A stretch of DNA of 45,172 nt from Candidatus Gastranaerophilales bacterium Zag_111 (GCA_001899395.1 MOYD01000055.1:1-45172); one strand, 5' to 3'; counted from the stretch's first letter, positions 1-8,435 are shown. Numbers and translations: made by a program. The notes: generated by a model from the letters alone, not told the origin.

Positions 1-1473
1 AAAATCGAAGCTGACATTCAAAAAATTGGTAATCTCCATGTGATGATGGAGCAAATCAGGCAGATGAAGCGTAAACAACGTACTTTGGCAATAAATATTT
101 TAAAAAGTACGCGAAGAGAGTCGCTAAAAGCAATGTTACGCGATGCGAAAAAAGTCTTTAGAATTAAAGCGCATGCAAAATCTTTACTTTCTACAAGAAA
201 ACAAAAGAATAAAAATATTTTGGAAAAAGAAGAATTTAAACCTCTGCTTGACGCATTCCCTTGCTGGTGTGTGACAACATATGCGGTGTCTGATTCTTTG
301 CCTTTGCAGCCTGGCATGTTTGATGTTGCAATAATAGATGAAGCTTCGCAGTGCGATATTGCAAGTTGTTTCCCTATAATGTACAGAGCTAAACGAACTG
401 TTGTAGTTGGTGATGATAAGCAGCTTCCGCATTTGTCTTTCTTAGAAAAAGCCAAAGAACAATCATTCCTGAGCCAGTACGGAATTCCTGATAAATACCA
501 GTTAATGTGGCGTTTCAGAACTAATTCAATGTTTGATTTAGCAGATTATTACTCAATGAATTCAGTAATGCTTGATGAACATTTTAGAAGTCTTCCGCCG
601 ATAATAGAGTTTTCTAATCAGGAATTTTATAACAGTAATATCAGAGTTATGCGCGCTGATAATATGAACGATAGCGTTATTGATATTGTAAAAGTTCCGG
701 ACGGGAAAGTCGATTTAGATGCAACCAGAAACTTGCCGGAAATCGAAGCGCTTGTTAAGACTTTGCATGAAATAATTATCGAAGATGAACGCAAAAATCC
801 TGATAAACCGGTTACAATTGGTGTTATTTCGCCATTTAGGGCACAGGTTGAGCAGTTGAAAATTTCAATTCCAAAAGTTCTCTCTGATTATATGATTAAA
901 AAACATCAGATTGAAATCGGTACAGCACATACTTTCCAGGGTGATGAACGTGATATAATCCTTATTTCATGGGCGTTTGCAAATAATTCTTATCCGCAAA
1001 GTATTACGTTTTTACAAAAACCGAATTTGTTCAACGTTGCAATAACCCGTGCTAAAAACAAATGTATAAACTTTGTATCGCATGACTTGGAAACAATGCC
1101 GGACGGGCATTTTAGACATTATGTTTCGTATTTAAAACAGTACAAAGACAGAAAAAATGCGCTTGATAACAAAGAAATAGATGAAAATATTTATAAAAAT
1201 AAGCTTGAAAAAGAAGTTGCGGATTGCATAAGAGAGCTTGGGCACAGTGTTGTCGCGGGCGCTGAAATTGCGGGTTTGAGCGTGGATTTACTTGTTGATG
1301 GTAAGTTTATTGTTGAAATCGATGGTGTTGAAGACAATAAAAAATCCCGAATTCCTCAAATGAAAAAACAGGCAATTCTTGAGCGCTGCGGTTTGAAAGT
1401 TCGACGAATTACTTTCCGCGAATGGCAATATTCAAAACAAGCATGCCTTGACAGGGTTTTGGTTGAAGATTAA
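1..1473 (+). CDS. SF1 (COG1112-like) helicase with C-terminal nuclease-like domain, 5'-truncated
   Basis: The frame is open from base 1, so the gene begins upstream; the GTG at 40 is only the first start-like codon inside the window. Superfamily 1 helicase motifs are visible: motif II IIDEASQ (about 331-351), motif III GDDKQLP, a motif V-like TAHTFQGDERD (about 922-954) and motif VI NVAITRAK (about 1030-1056). After a lysine-rich linker the last 90 residues (about 1205-1470) hold GLSVDLLVDGKFIVEIDG and a following KKxxILERCGLKVRRI, the layout of a PD-(D/E)XK / Vsr-like nuclease (REase_MTES_1575 or DUF559 type). Such proteins are usually far longer, so ATP-binding motif I and any N-terminal domain lie outside the window. 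A role in DNA repair or phage defence is inference. The stop codon overlaps the -10 box of the next gene. Confidence 0.85.
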   Translation, partial: KIEADIQKIGNLHVMMEQIRQMKRKQRTLAINILKSTRRESLKAMLRDAKKVFRIKAHAKSLLSTRKQKNKNILEKEEFKPLLDAFPCWCVTTYAVSDSLPLQPGMFDVAIIDEASQCDIASCFPIMYRAKRTVVVGDDKQLPHLSFLEKAKEQSFLSQYGIPDKYQLMWRFRTNSMFDLADYYSMNSVMLDEHFRSLPPIIEFSNQEFYNSNIRVMRADNMNDSVIDIVKVPDGKVDLDATRNLPEIEALVKTLHEIIIEDERKNPDKPVTIGVISPFRAQVEQLKISIPKVLSDYMIKKHQIEIGTAHTFQGDERDIILISWAFANNSYPQSITFLQKPNLFNVAITRAKNKCINFVSHDLETMPDGHFRHYVSYLKQYKDRKNALDNKEIDENIYKNKLEKEVADCIRELGHSVVAGAEIAGLSVDLLVDGKFIVEIDGVEDNKKSRIPQMKKQAILERCGLKVRRITFREWQYSKQACLDRVLVED

Positions 1474-1476
1474 TAT
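1448..1476 (+). promoter_or_regulatory. Consensus sigma70-type promoter for the 1483 gene
   Basis: TTGACA at 1448-1453, a 17-nt spacer, then TAATAT at 1471-1476, overlapping the end of the helicase gene. The expected transcription start falls at about the ATG at 1483 and no Shine-Dalgarno sequence precedes it, so the mRNA would be leaderless or nearly so. Confidence 0.6.
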
Positions 1477-1482
1477 AACATT

Positions 1483-2436
1483 ATGAAAAATATAATTTCA
1501 ATTATAGTAATTTTACTTGTGCTGTCTTTGGGTGTAACTGTATATTTGTTAAAACCGAAAGAAGTGCAATTTAATAACCTGGAATTTGAACAAAATATAA
1601 AAGAATTTACTAAAAATTCTAAAATAATTGATGCAAATTTTGACCATAATCAGGCGCTGGATGTTGCTGATTTTGCGATATCCAAAGGTATAAAAATTCC
1701 TAAAATTTTGATTAATTTTGATACTCACAGCGATATAACTTTGAATGAAGATGTTGTACCATTAGGTGCTGATGTTGATAATTGGATAAATGAATATTTA
1801 GCAATTTATCCGGAAGCTGATGAAGTTTATTGGGTTATTCCAAAAGAAGAGGATGACAGAATAGATTTACGTATGTTTTTCGGAGAAAATAAATCGCGAG
1901 ACCTTCCTTATAATACAATGTTTTACGGCAATTCAATAAAGGAAGATATGCGGATGAAATTCTTATTTACTCCGCTGAGTAAAAAATCTTATACTCAAGA
2001 AGTTCTTGTAGACCCAAAAACCGGCAAGTTAAACGAATTTGCGCAAAATTTGTCAATTACTAAGGTTTTGTTTAATCCTGAAATTAAATATAAAAAAGTC
2101 AAAATTACAACCTGCACAGAAGAAACGCTGCCGGATTTTGATGGCAAAGAGGTGTTTTTAAGTATTGACGCTGATTATATCAGTAATTCGGGCTTTGACA
2201 CTCCCGGGAAATTTATAAATGATAAAAATTATAAACAAATTGAACAGGCACTTTTTAAAATGGTTAAGACCATAAAAGATAAAAATATTCGCCCGCAAGT
2301 GATAAATCTTACACTATCGCCGCAGTATTTACCGGAAGATGACCATAATCAATTGATTGATTTTTATAATAAAATTTTTAGAATTTCCGGCAAACAAGAC
2401 GCGGTGAGTACTTATTCAAGAAAGTATAAAATTTGA
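1483..2436 (+). CDS. Membrane-anchored UPF0489/arginase-fold-like protein, paralogue 1
   Basis: 317 residues with one hydrophobic N-terminal segment (residues about 4-24) that reads as a signal anchor, so the body is probably extracytoplasmic. The body has HNQALDVADFAISKG followed by KILINFDTHSD, and later VFLSIDADYISNSGFDT. The DxHxD and SxDxDx pairs resemble the metal-binding strands of the arginase fold, and the HNQAL-to-DxHSD spacing resembles the UPF0489 family; both assignments are by eye. It is clearly paralogous to the convergent gene at 2412-3428: the C-terminal block from CTEETLPDFDGKEVFLSIDA onward is almost identical. Substrate and reaction are unknown. No Shine-Dalgarno sequence precedes the ATG. 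Confidence 0.75.
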   Translation: MKNIISIIVILLVLSLGVTVYLLKPKEVQFNNLEFEQNIKEFTKNSKIIDANFDHNQALDVADFAISKGIKIPKILINFDTHSDITLNEDVVPLGADVDNWINEYLAIYPEADEVYWVIPKEEDDRIDLRMFFGENKSRDLPYNTMFYGNSIKEDMRMKFLFTPLSKKSYTQEVLVDPKTGKLNEFAQNLSITKVLFNPEIKYKKVKITTCTEETLPDFDGKEVFLSIDADYISNSGFDTPGKFINDKNYKQIEQALFKMVKTIKDKNIRPQVINLTLSPQYLPEDDHNQLIDFYNKIFRISGKQDAVSTYSRKYKI

Positions 2437-2777
2437 TTTTTTAAAAACCTTTCATATTCTTTTACTCTGTAAGGGTCAATCTGTCTTTTGTATGAATTAA
2501 GTGCATCCGATTTTTTGGACACCTCAAAAATCTTATCAAAGAAGTCTATAACTGTTTGATGAAGTTCTTCAGGCAAATATTGAGGAGATAGGGTAAGATT
2601 TATCACTTGCGGGCGAATATTTTTGTCTTTTATTGTCTTAATCATATTGAACAAAGCAAGTTTTGCTTCTTTTTTATTTTTCTTGTTGATAAAATTTGCT
2701 GCTGTATCAAAGCCGGAATTACTTATGTAATCCGCATCAATACTTAAAAATACCTCTTTGCCATCAAAATCCGGCAG
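2128..2777. repeat. Inverted repeats inside the convergent paralogue pair
   Basis: The conserved 3' halves of the two paralogues form inverted DNA repeats. A 26-nt exact match lies at 2128-2153 (+) and 2752-2777 (reverse complement). A 32-nt exact match lies at 2281-2312 (+) and 2593-2624 (reverse complement), separated by 280 nt. Synonymous positions within the matches are also identical, which suggests recent duplication or gene conversion. Confidence 0.85.
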
Positions 2778-3428
2778 TGTTTCTTCCGTACAGGTAATGA
2801 TTTTAATCTTTTTAAGTTTCGTGTTTGAGGTATCAAATGGGATTTTTAACTTTTTATAATCCTCATTAGAAACAAGTTCGTTCATCATTCCTGTATCAGG
2901 GTCAATCAAAAATTCCTGAGTGTATGCCTGTTTTGTTAATGGTGTGAAGATAAATTTCAAAAGATTTAGTTTCTTTAGTGAATTTCCGTACAATACCGGG
3001 TTATTTTCAAGGTTTTTGTAATCATTATCAGCAAATAAAAGTCTTAGATTAAGGTTAAGCGCTTCTTCTTTTGGCATGACCCAATAAAGTTCCTCAACTT
3101 CAGGAAATTTTGCAAAATATTCATTTATCCAGTTTGAAATCTCGGTTTCGTGATTTAGTACGTTCCAATTTATAAAAGCATCTGAATGGGTGTCAAAATT
3201 TATTAAAATCTTGCCGGGGTAAATATTTTTAGAGTATGCGTATTCCGCTACGTCGATAGCCTGATTATGATTTTCATTAGCGTCTATAATTTTTGTATTT
3301 GAGGTAATTTCTTTTATATTTTGTTCAAATTCTTGTTCATTAAATTCTGTCGTAGGTTTTATGGTTAAAAACAAAACCGCCGATACTGCTAAAATAATCC
3401 CAAAAATTATTACAAGCTTTTTTTTCAT
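2412..3428 (-). CDS. Membrane-anchored UPF0489/arginase-fold-like protein, paralogue 2
   Basis: 338 residues, paralogous to the 1483-2436 product along its whole length. It starts with a basic n-region and a hydrophobic segment (about residues 4-24) and no obvious cleavage site, so it is probably anchored with the body outside the cytoplasm. It shares EFEQNIKE, IIDANxxHNQAxDVAEYA, KILINFDTHSD and FLSIDADYISNSGFDT, keeping the same putative metal-binding Asp/His residues. The C-terminus is about 20 residues longer than in paralogue 1. The two genes converge and overlap by 25 nt at their 3' ends. The ATG at 3428 is preceded by a promoter rather than a Shine-Dalgarno sequence. Function unknown; retention of both copies with intact motifs argues that both are used. 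Confidence 0.75.
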   Translation of the reverse strand: MKKKLVIIFGIILAVSAVLFLTIKPTTEFNEQEFEQNIKEITSNTKIIDANENHNQAIDVAEYAYSKNIYPGKILINFDTHSDAFINWNVLNHETEISNWINEYFAKFPEVEELYWVMPKEEALNLNLRLLFADNDYKNLENNPVLYGNSLKKLNLLKFIFTPLTKQAYTQEFLIDPDTGMMNELVSNEDYKKLKIPFDTSNTKLKKIKIITCTEETLPDFDGKEVFLSIDADYISNSGFDTAANFINKKNKKEAKLALFNMIKTIKDKNIRPQVINLTLSPQYLPEELHQTVIDFFDKIFEVSKKSDALNSYKRQIDPYRVKEYERFLKNQILYFLE

Positions 3429-3436
3429 ACAAATTT

Positions 3437-3487
3437 ATCATAGCCATAAAATATTTGTTGGTCAAATTGTTATTTTTTAGCTATGAT
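3437..3487. promoter_or_regulatory. Overlapping divergent promoters (paralogue 2 / miaB)
   Basis: On the minus strand TTGACC (3465-3460), a 17-nt spacer and TATGAT (3442-3437) end 8 nt before the ATG at 3428. On the plus strand TTGGTC (3458-3463), an 18-nt spacer and TATGAT (3482-3487) lie ahead of miaB. The two -35 boxes share bases 3460-3463, so polymerase binding would be mutually exclusive. Confidence 0.5.
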
Positions 3488-3515
3488 AGAAACAACTGAA
3501 ATAAGGGGATATAAC

Positions 3516-4841
3516 ATGAAAAAGGTTTATATAGAAACAATGGGCTGCCAGATGAATAAATCTGATACTGAGAGAATGTTTGGAATGCTTTCAAACTTTG
3601 ATTACGAACAGACGACAGTTCCAAAAGAAGCGGATTTACTTATGGTTAATACATGTTCAATAAGACAATTGAGCGAAGATAAAGCATACAGCCTTATAGG
3701 AACATGGGGCAAGTGGAAAAAATCAAGACCTGAACTTAAAATAGGTTTTTGCGGATGCGTTGCACAGCAAAAAGCCGAACAGATTTTTAAACGTGCTCAT
3801 TATGTTGATTTTGTTCTTGGTACTCATAAAATCTACGCTCTTCCTGATATAATAAAATCTGTTGAAGCAGGTGAAAAGGTTTGTGTCTGTGATGAAACAC
3901 ATAAAACAGAAGATGACAAGGCTGTTCAGTACAAAATTAACCGCGCAAAATCAGTAAATGCCTGGATTCCGATAACAGAGGGCTGCAACAATTTCTGTAC
4001 GTATTGTATTGTGCCTTATACAAGAGGCAGAGAGCGTTCAAGGTTGCCGGAAACGATTATCAAAGAAGTTAAGGACGCGCTTAATTCAGGTTTTAAAGAA
4101 ATTACGCTGCTTGGGCAGAATGTAGATAGTTACGGGAAAGATTTTAAAGATAGAGATTACCGTCTTGCAGACTTGCTTCGGGAGGTGAACTCGATTGAGG
4201 GAAAATTTAGAATTCGTTTTGTTACCTCTTATCCGACAGATATTACAGATGAACTTATTCAGACAACCCTTGAACTTGATAAGGTTTGTGAATATTTTCA
4301 TATCCCAATGCAATCGGGCAGCAGCGAAGTTTTGAAAAAAATGAACCGCCGCTATGACAGAGAAACTTATTTTAAGATTGCGCAAAAGGTGCGGGAAATG
4401 GTGCCGGATGTTACAATTACCAGCGATTTTATTGCGGGATTTCCGGGTGAGACAGAAGAGCAGTTTGTGGAAACGCTTACTGCAATGGAAGAACTTGGGC
4501 TTGATTATTCAAATACGGCTGCTTACTCACCTAGGGAAAAGACTGTTGCTGCAAAATGGGTTGATAAATTTATTGATGAAGATACAAAATTTGAACGGCT
4601 GGCAAGACTTAACGAACAAAACAGAAAATGCTGTCTTGCCTCAAACAAAAAGTTTTTAGGGCGTGAAATGGAAGTTCTGATTGAAAACTTTGAAAACCAT
4701 AAGGGCAAAAATGTTGTGACAGGCAGAACACGTAATAATAAAATAGTTCATATCCCATGTGATAAGGATTTAACAGGTGAATTTGTGAACGTAAAAATTA
4801 CAGGCGTTAAAACATGGTATCTTAAAGGTGAATTACTCTAA
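3516..4841 (+). CDS. miaB: tRNA-2-methylthio-N6-isopentenyladenosine37 synthase MiaB
   Basis: Radical SAM methylthiotransferase that adds the 2-methylthio group to i6A37 in tRNAs reading UNN codons. The N-terminal UPF0004 domain carries the auxiliary-cluster cysteines C11 (ETMGCQMN), C47 (VNTCSIR) and C81 (CGCVAQ). The radical SAM motif CNNFCTYC gives C157, C161 and C164 and is followed by the family signature IVPYTRGRERSR. A TRAM domain closes the protein (about residues 375-440). An upstream in-frame ATG exists at 3483, but the ATG at 3516 has AAGGGG about 8 nt upstream and begins exactly at the family's usual KKVYIETMGCQMN, so I use 3516. Length (441 aa) is normal. It is followed by a PC4-like gene and priA in the same direction. 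Confidence 0.96.
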   Translation: MKKVYIETMGCQMNKSDTERMFGMLSNFDYEQTTVPKEADLLMVNTCSIRQLSEDKAYSLIGTWGKWKKSRPELKIGFCGCVAQQKAEQIFKRAHYVDFVLGTHKIYALPDIIKSVEAGEKVCVCDETHKTEDDKAVQYKINRAKSVNAWIPITEGCNNFCTYCIVPYTRGRERSRLPETIIKEVKDALNSGFKEITLLGQNVDSYGKDFKDRDYRLADLLREVNSIEGKFRIRFVTSYPTDITDELIQTTLELDKVCEYFHIPMQSGSSEVLKKMNRRYDRETYFKIAQKVREMVPDVTITSDFIAGFPGETEEQFVETLTAMEELGLDYSNTAAYSPREKTVAAKWVDKFIDEDTKFERLARLNEQNRKCCLASNKKFLGREMEVLIENFENHKGKNVVTGRTRNNKIVHIPCDKDLTGEFVNVKITGVKTWYLKGELL

Positions 4842-4907
4842 TCTTGTGGTAATAATTAAAGCTTTGTGATACATTGTTATAGCACATAAAAATAAAGGAG
4901 AGAAAAC

Positions 4908-5147
4908 ATGGCAGATGCAAAAATTTTAGCAACAATTGAAAGGTCAGACACTGAACAATTACAGATTTCTGTTAGCGAATATAGAGGAAAAAGTTACCTT
5001 AATATGAGAATTTATTACACCACAGATGAAGGTCAAACCTGGCTTCCTACAAAAAAGGGGGTAACTTTTAGCCCTGACCAGCTTGATTTATTGACAGAAG
5101 CTATCGAAGAAGCTAAGCAAGAATTCATGGCTGCTGCAGAAGAATAG
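4908..5147 (+). CDS. PC4/p15-like transcriptional coactivator family protein
   Basis: 79 residues that match the PC4 (positive cofactor 4) core: LQISVSEYRGKSYLNMRIYY, then a turn, WLPTKKGVTFSPDQLDLL and a C-terminal helix. In this family a four-stranded sheet plus helix dimerises to bind single-stranded DNA; bacterial members are small stand-alone proteins with a poorly defined role. The SEYRGKxYxxxRxYY and P-x-KKG-x-x-x positions are the most conserved of the family. The start is supported by a strong AAAGGAG about 7 nt upstream of the ATG. It sits between miaB and priA (22 nt before priA), so co-transcription with the replication-restart helicase is likely. Confidence 0.8.
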   Translation: MADAKILATIERSDTEQLQISVSEYRGKSYLNMRIYYTTDEGQTWLPTKKGVTFSPDQLDLLTEAIEEAKQEFMAAAEE

Positions 5148-5169
5148 ATTTTAAAAAAGGATTATCAGC

Positions 5170-7440
5170 ATGGAAAACAAACTTATCTTAAAAAAACGGG
5201 AAGTTAATGAGGTTGATAATCCTTCTTTTATTGAGCACAAGTATGCCGTGTGTCTTGTTAATGTAAAGGCACTTGGTGTTAAAACTTTTAGCTACCTTAT
5301 CCCCCCGGCGATGCAGGGTAAAATTCAAATCGGTCAAGCTCTTTTGGTGCCGTTTGGACGGCAGGGGCTTATTAATGCGTTTTGTGTAGGGTTTTCAGAC
5401 TATTTGCCGCCTGAAATCAGAGCAAAATCAGTCAATCGGATTTTAAATGAAACCCCGTTGTTTTCTGTTGAATATTTAAAACTTCTTGAATGGGTTGCCA
5501 ATTATTATTGCACGGATTTAATCACGGTTTTGAATGCTGCAATTCCGCTTAAACTAATTGAAAAATCACTTAAAACCGAACAGATAATCGAATTTATAAA
5601 AGCAGACGGAGCAACAAAACGCCAGTTAGAAATCCTTAATCTTCTGCAGTCGCATGGCAAAATGCCGCTTTGTACGTTTGAAAAGCTTGCCAAAACAACG
5701 CGGGCTACGGTTAAAAAACTCGAAACTTTGGGATGTGTCAAACTTACAGAAGAACAAGTTTACCGAAACCCGCTTGATATCCTAAACATTAACCAGAAGG
5801 AAGATTTATTTGCTTTGACAGATGTTCAGCAAAAAGTATATGAAGGCATTAAGGATAAGATTAAGACTGAAACTTCGCCGCAAATATTGCTTCATGGGAT
5901 TACTGCAAGCGGTAAAACAGAAGTCTATTTTAAGCTAATTGATGATACAATAAAATCCGGCAAAAATGTTCTGTTCTTGGCGCCGGAGATTGCGTTGGCG
6001 TCCCAATTAACAAAACGTTTGGCGCGTAAGTTTGGCACAAAAGACGTTGCAATCTGGCATAGCAGTATCTCAGAAGGCGAGCGGTATGACGTTTGGCAAA
6101 AACTTTATAAAAATGAGATAAAAATTCTTGCCGGCGCGCGTTCTGCTGTTTTTGCACCGCTTCAAAATATCGGGCTTATTATAATAGATGAAGAGCATGA
6201 AGGCGCGTATAAGCAGACATCACCTGCTCCCCGATACGATGCCAGACTTGTTGCCAGAAAACTTGCGCAGTTTAGCAATTGCCCGTTGATTTTGGGTTCT
6301 GCAACCCCTGATATTTCAAGCTATTACAGGGCTGTAAATTCCAATCACTTATTTGAAATGTTGCAACGCTATAATAATGCTAAAGTTGCGCCTGTGACGG
6401 TTATCAATATGCAAGAATACGGACGGGCTGCTTATAAAGGGCTTATATCAAAACCTTTACAAACCGCAATTCAAGAGACTTTGGACAACAAGCAGCAGGT
6501 AATCCTGTTGATAAATCGACGCGGGTATTCTACATATACACAGTGCCAGGGCTGCGGGCATGTGATTGAGTGTCCGAATTGCGCTATTCCGATGATATGG
6601 CATGCAGAAGACAATATGCTAAAATGCCACTATTGCAATCATTTTGAATATTTTCCGGATGTTTGCCCTAATTGCGGTTTTGATAGCCTTAGAAATTCAG
6701 GAACAGGAACTCAAAAAATTGAGCAGTACATAAAAGATTTATACCCTCAATACAATGTAGAGCGCATTGACAGCGATGTTTTAACCCGTAAAGGCGAACA
6801 CATAAGACTTTTAGAAAAATTCCAAAAAGGTGAAATTGATATTCTTGTAGGAACTCAAATGATTGCCAAAGGGCTTGATAATCCTAATGTCACGTTGGTT
6901 GGTGTAATATCTGCTGATGCAAGTTTTAATTTGCCGGATTTTAGAGCGTCCGAAAGAGGGTTTCAGCTTTTAACACAGGTTGCGGGTCGTGCCGGCAGAG
7001 GTGAATTTAGAGGGAGGGTGCTTTTCCAGACTTATAATCCTGATTATTATGCTTTAGAAAGTGCGAAGGCTCAGAATTATTCAAAGTTTTATGAAAAAGA
7101 AATTACATCACGCGAAGAGTTTGACTATCCGCCGTTTAGCAGAATTATCAGACTGATACTTAGTTCTGTTAATAATTTCAGAGCTGAAAAAGCCGCACAA
7201 GAGATTACTTTGCGGCTTTGTACAATGATTGAGAAGTTTGGTTTTGGCGAACGGCTTGAAGTCCTTGGACCAACTCCTTGTGTAATCGAACGGATTAACG
7301 GTCAATATCGGTTTCAGATATTGATTAAGAATAAACTGGAAGATAAAGGACATCAGTTCGTATCAAGTTTTCTTAATAAAATCACCGCACCGAAAGACAT
7401 AAAAATGACCGTTGATGTTGACCCGCTTGATATTTTATAA
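5170..7440 (+). CDS. priA: Primosomal protein N' (replication restart helicase PriA)
   Basis: 756-residue 3'-to-5' superfamily 2 helicase that reloads the replisome at stalled forks. The N-terminal 3'BD domain is followed by Walker A ITASGKTE (about residue 243), the DEAH-box variant DEEH with HEGAYKQ (about residue 340), and a zinc-binding insert with eight cysteines (CQGCGHVIECPNC and CHYC...CPNC, about residues 458-505). Motifs V and VI (GTQMIAKGLD; QVAGRAGRG) are intact. The ATG has AAGGA upstream. An extra N-terminal stretch of about 25 residues precedes the usual family start near residue 27. The stop lies 3 nt from the convergent prepilin-like gene, where a small 16-bp palindrome (7441-7456) sits. 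Confidence 0.95.
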   Translation: MENKLILKKREVNEVDNPSFIEHKYAVCLVNVKALGVKTFSYLIPPAMQGKIQIGQALLVPFGRQGLINAFCVGFSDYLPPEIRAKSVNRILNETPLFSVEYLKLLEWVANYYCTDLITVLNAAIPLKLIEKSLKTEQIIEFIKADGATKRQLEILNLLQSHGKMPLCTFEKLAKTTRATVKKLETLGCVKLTEEQVYRNPLDILNINQKEDLFALTDVQQKVYEGIKDKIKTETSPQILLHGITASGKTEVYFKLIDDTIKSGKNVLFLAPEIALASQLTKRLARKFGTKDVAIWHSSISEGERYDVWQKLYKNEIKILAGARSAVFAPLQNIGLIIIDEEHEGAYKQTSPAPRYDARLVARKLAQFSNCPLILGSATPDISSYYRAVNSNHLFEMLQRYNNAKVAPVTVINMQEYGRAAYKGLISKPLQTAIQETLDNKQQVILLINRRGYSTYTQCQGCGHVIECPNCAIPMIWHAEDNMLKCHYCNHFEYFPDVCPNCGFDSLRNSGTGTQKIEQYIKDLYPQYNVERIDSDVLTRKGEHIRLLEKFQKGEIDILVGTQMIAKGLDNPNVTLVGVISADASFNLPDFRASERGFQLLTQVAGRAGRGEFRGRVLFQTYNPDYYALESAKAQNYSKFYEKEITSREEFDYPPFSRIIRLILSSVNNFRAEKAAQEITLRLCTMIEKFGFGERLEVLGPTPCVIERINGQYRFQILIKNKLEDKGHQFVSSFLNKITAPKDIKMTVDVDPLDIL

Positions 7441-7443
7441 TAA

Positions 7444-8358
7444 CTATTTATAGTTAATATAATCTTTCCAGTAGTTGTTTGCTCTGGTTACGTTTCTGTT
7501 CCGTGCTGATTTTCCCGGACTTGTACTGTTAATTGCAGCAACATTTTCCATTGGTTCAAAGAACGGACAGCCGTCAAAGGCGGTTCCATCACCTTTTGTA
7601 TACTTTCCGGCTTCATCTTTTGCGGGGCTTTTGTTAGACAAGCCTTTCATTGTAATATAATCAAGGTCACAAGGAACTATTTGACCTGAATAATTGTTCA
7701 TATTGTCCTGGTCATCATAAACCCATGTAGCAACCATTTGGGCATTCATTGGAATAAACGCAAATATATCAATATTAAGTCTATTTGGGTTTGCAGTCCC
7801 GTTTATGTCAACACAAATTATTCTGTTTTCAGCGTTAAATGTCCAAATTCTGCCTTTACTGTCAAGCCAAATATTGTAATTATCACAAATAATACCAACC
7901 TGTCGTAAGCTATTACCATTAAGGTTAAACGCATAAGGTCCGGGACTTCCGCCGCCTTGTCTGTAAATATCTCTTAATTGCCCGGTAATATTTGTAGTGC
8001 TGTTAGCTCCATCTAATAGCTTATTCCCGCCGTTTATTTTTGACATGAACTCTTGAGCCCAGGTTGCATAGTTTGATTTTAAGGCATAAACTCCGACATC
8101 ACCTTTATCATAGTTTAGATAAGAGCCAATTTCTTTGATTTCACTGTATGTTGAGCGGTACTGCTCTTCAAGAACTTTTGCCCTGTAATTATACGCAAGG
8201 TTTGGTATAGTAATTGCGCTAATTGTACCGATTAGACCTAAGACAACAAGAATTTCTGCTAATGTAAATGCTAAGCTTTTATGGGTTAAAACCCTTGTTA
8301 TGATTGAGTTTTGAGCTCTACCCCCCCCGAAACGCTTGCTATGACTGTATTTTGGCAT
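7444..8358 (-). CDS. Type II/IV prepilin-like protein with long leader containing a G8 tract
   Basis: 304 residues with a class III (prepilin) signal: FTLAEILVVLGLIGTISAITIPNL, in which the conserved Glu5 and the hydrophobic helix are present. The leader is about 31 residues and the residue before the cleavage site is Ala instead of the usual Gly. The C-terminal region has ICVDINGTANPNRLNIDIFAF, closely matched in the second prepilin-like protein of this window, so the two share a globular domain. The start ATG is set by AAAGGAG (8370-8364). The leader codes RFGGGRAQ through eight consecutive G (C8 on the plus strand, 8321-8328), a candidate slippage site. Expected to be processed by a prepilin peptidase and assembled into a pilus- or pseudopilus-like structure; that is family knowledge, and no assembly genes are nearby. 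Confidence 0.8.
   Translation of the reverse strand: MPKYSHSKRFGGGRAQNSIITRVLTHKSLAFTLAEILVVLGLIGTISAITIPNLAYNYRAKVLEEQYRSTYSEIKEIGSYLNYDKGDVGVYALKSNYATWAQEFMSKINGGNKLLDGANSTTNITGQLRDIYRQGGGSPGPYAFNLNGNSLRQVGIICDNYNIWLDSKGRIWTFNAENRIICVDINGTANPNRLNIDIFAFIPMNAQMVATWVYDDQDNMNNYSGQIVPCDLDYITMKGLSNKSPAKDEAGKYTKGDGTAFDGCPFFEPMENVAAINSTSPGKSARNRNVTRANNYWKDYINYK
8321..8328. repeat. C8/G8 homopolymer in prepilin-like leader
   Basis: Eight consecutive C on the plus strand (G in the gene), 30 nt inside the coding sequence and unusual in such AT-rich DNA. Gain or loss of one base would shift the frame before the prepilin signal. Confidence 0.75.
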
Positions 8359-8435
8359 ATTTTCTCCTTTCGATTATACAAAACTATTGTAACACTAATG
8401 TTCTAAATTCAATATTTATTAATATTTCTTAAATT

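Noticed and set aside
3483-3515. Upstream in-frame ATG for miaB
   Set aside because: It overlaps the -10 box, lacks a Shine-Dalgarno sequence and adds residues not found in the family; 3516 has AAGGGG.
7441-7456. TAACTAT-TT-ATAGTTA as a terminator between priA and the prepilin-like gene
   Set aside because: Only 7 AT-only base pairs and no T-run; too weak to call.
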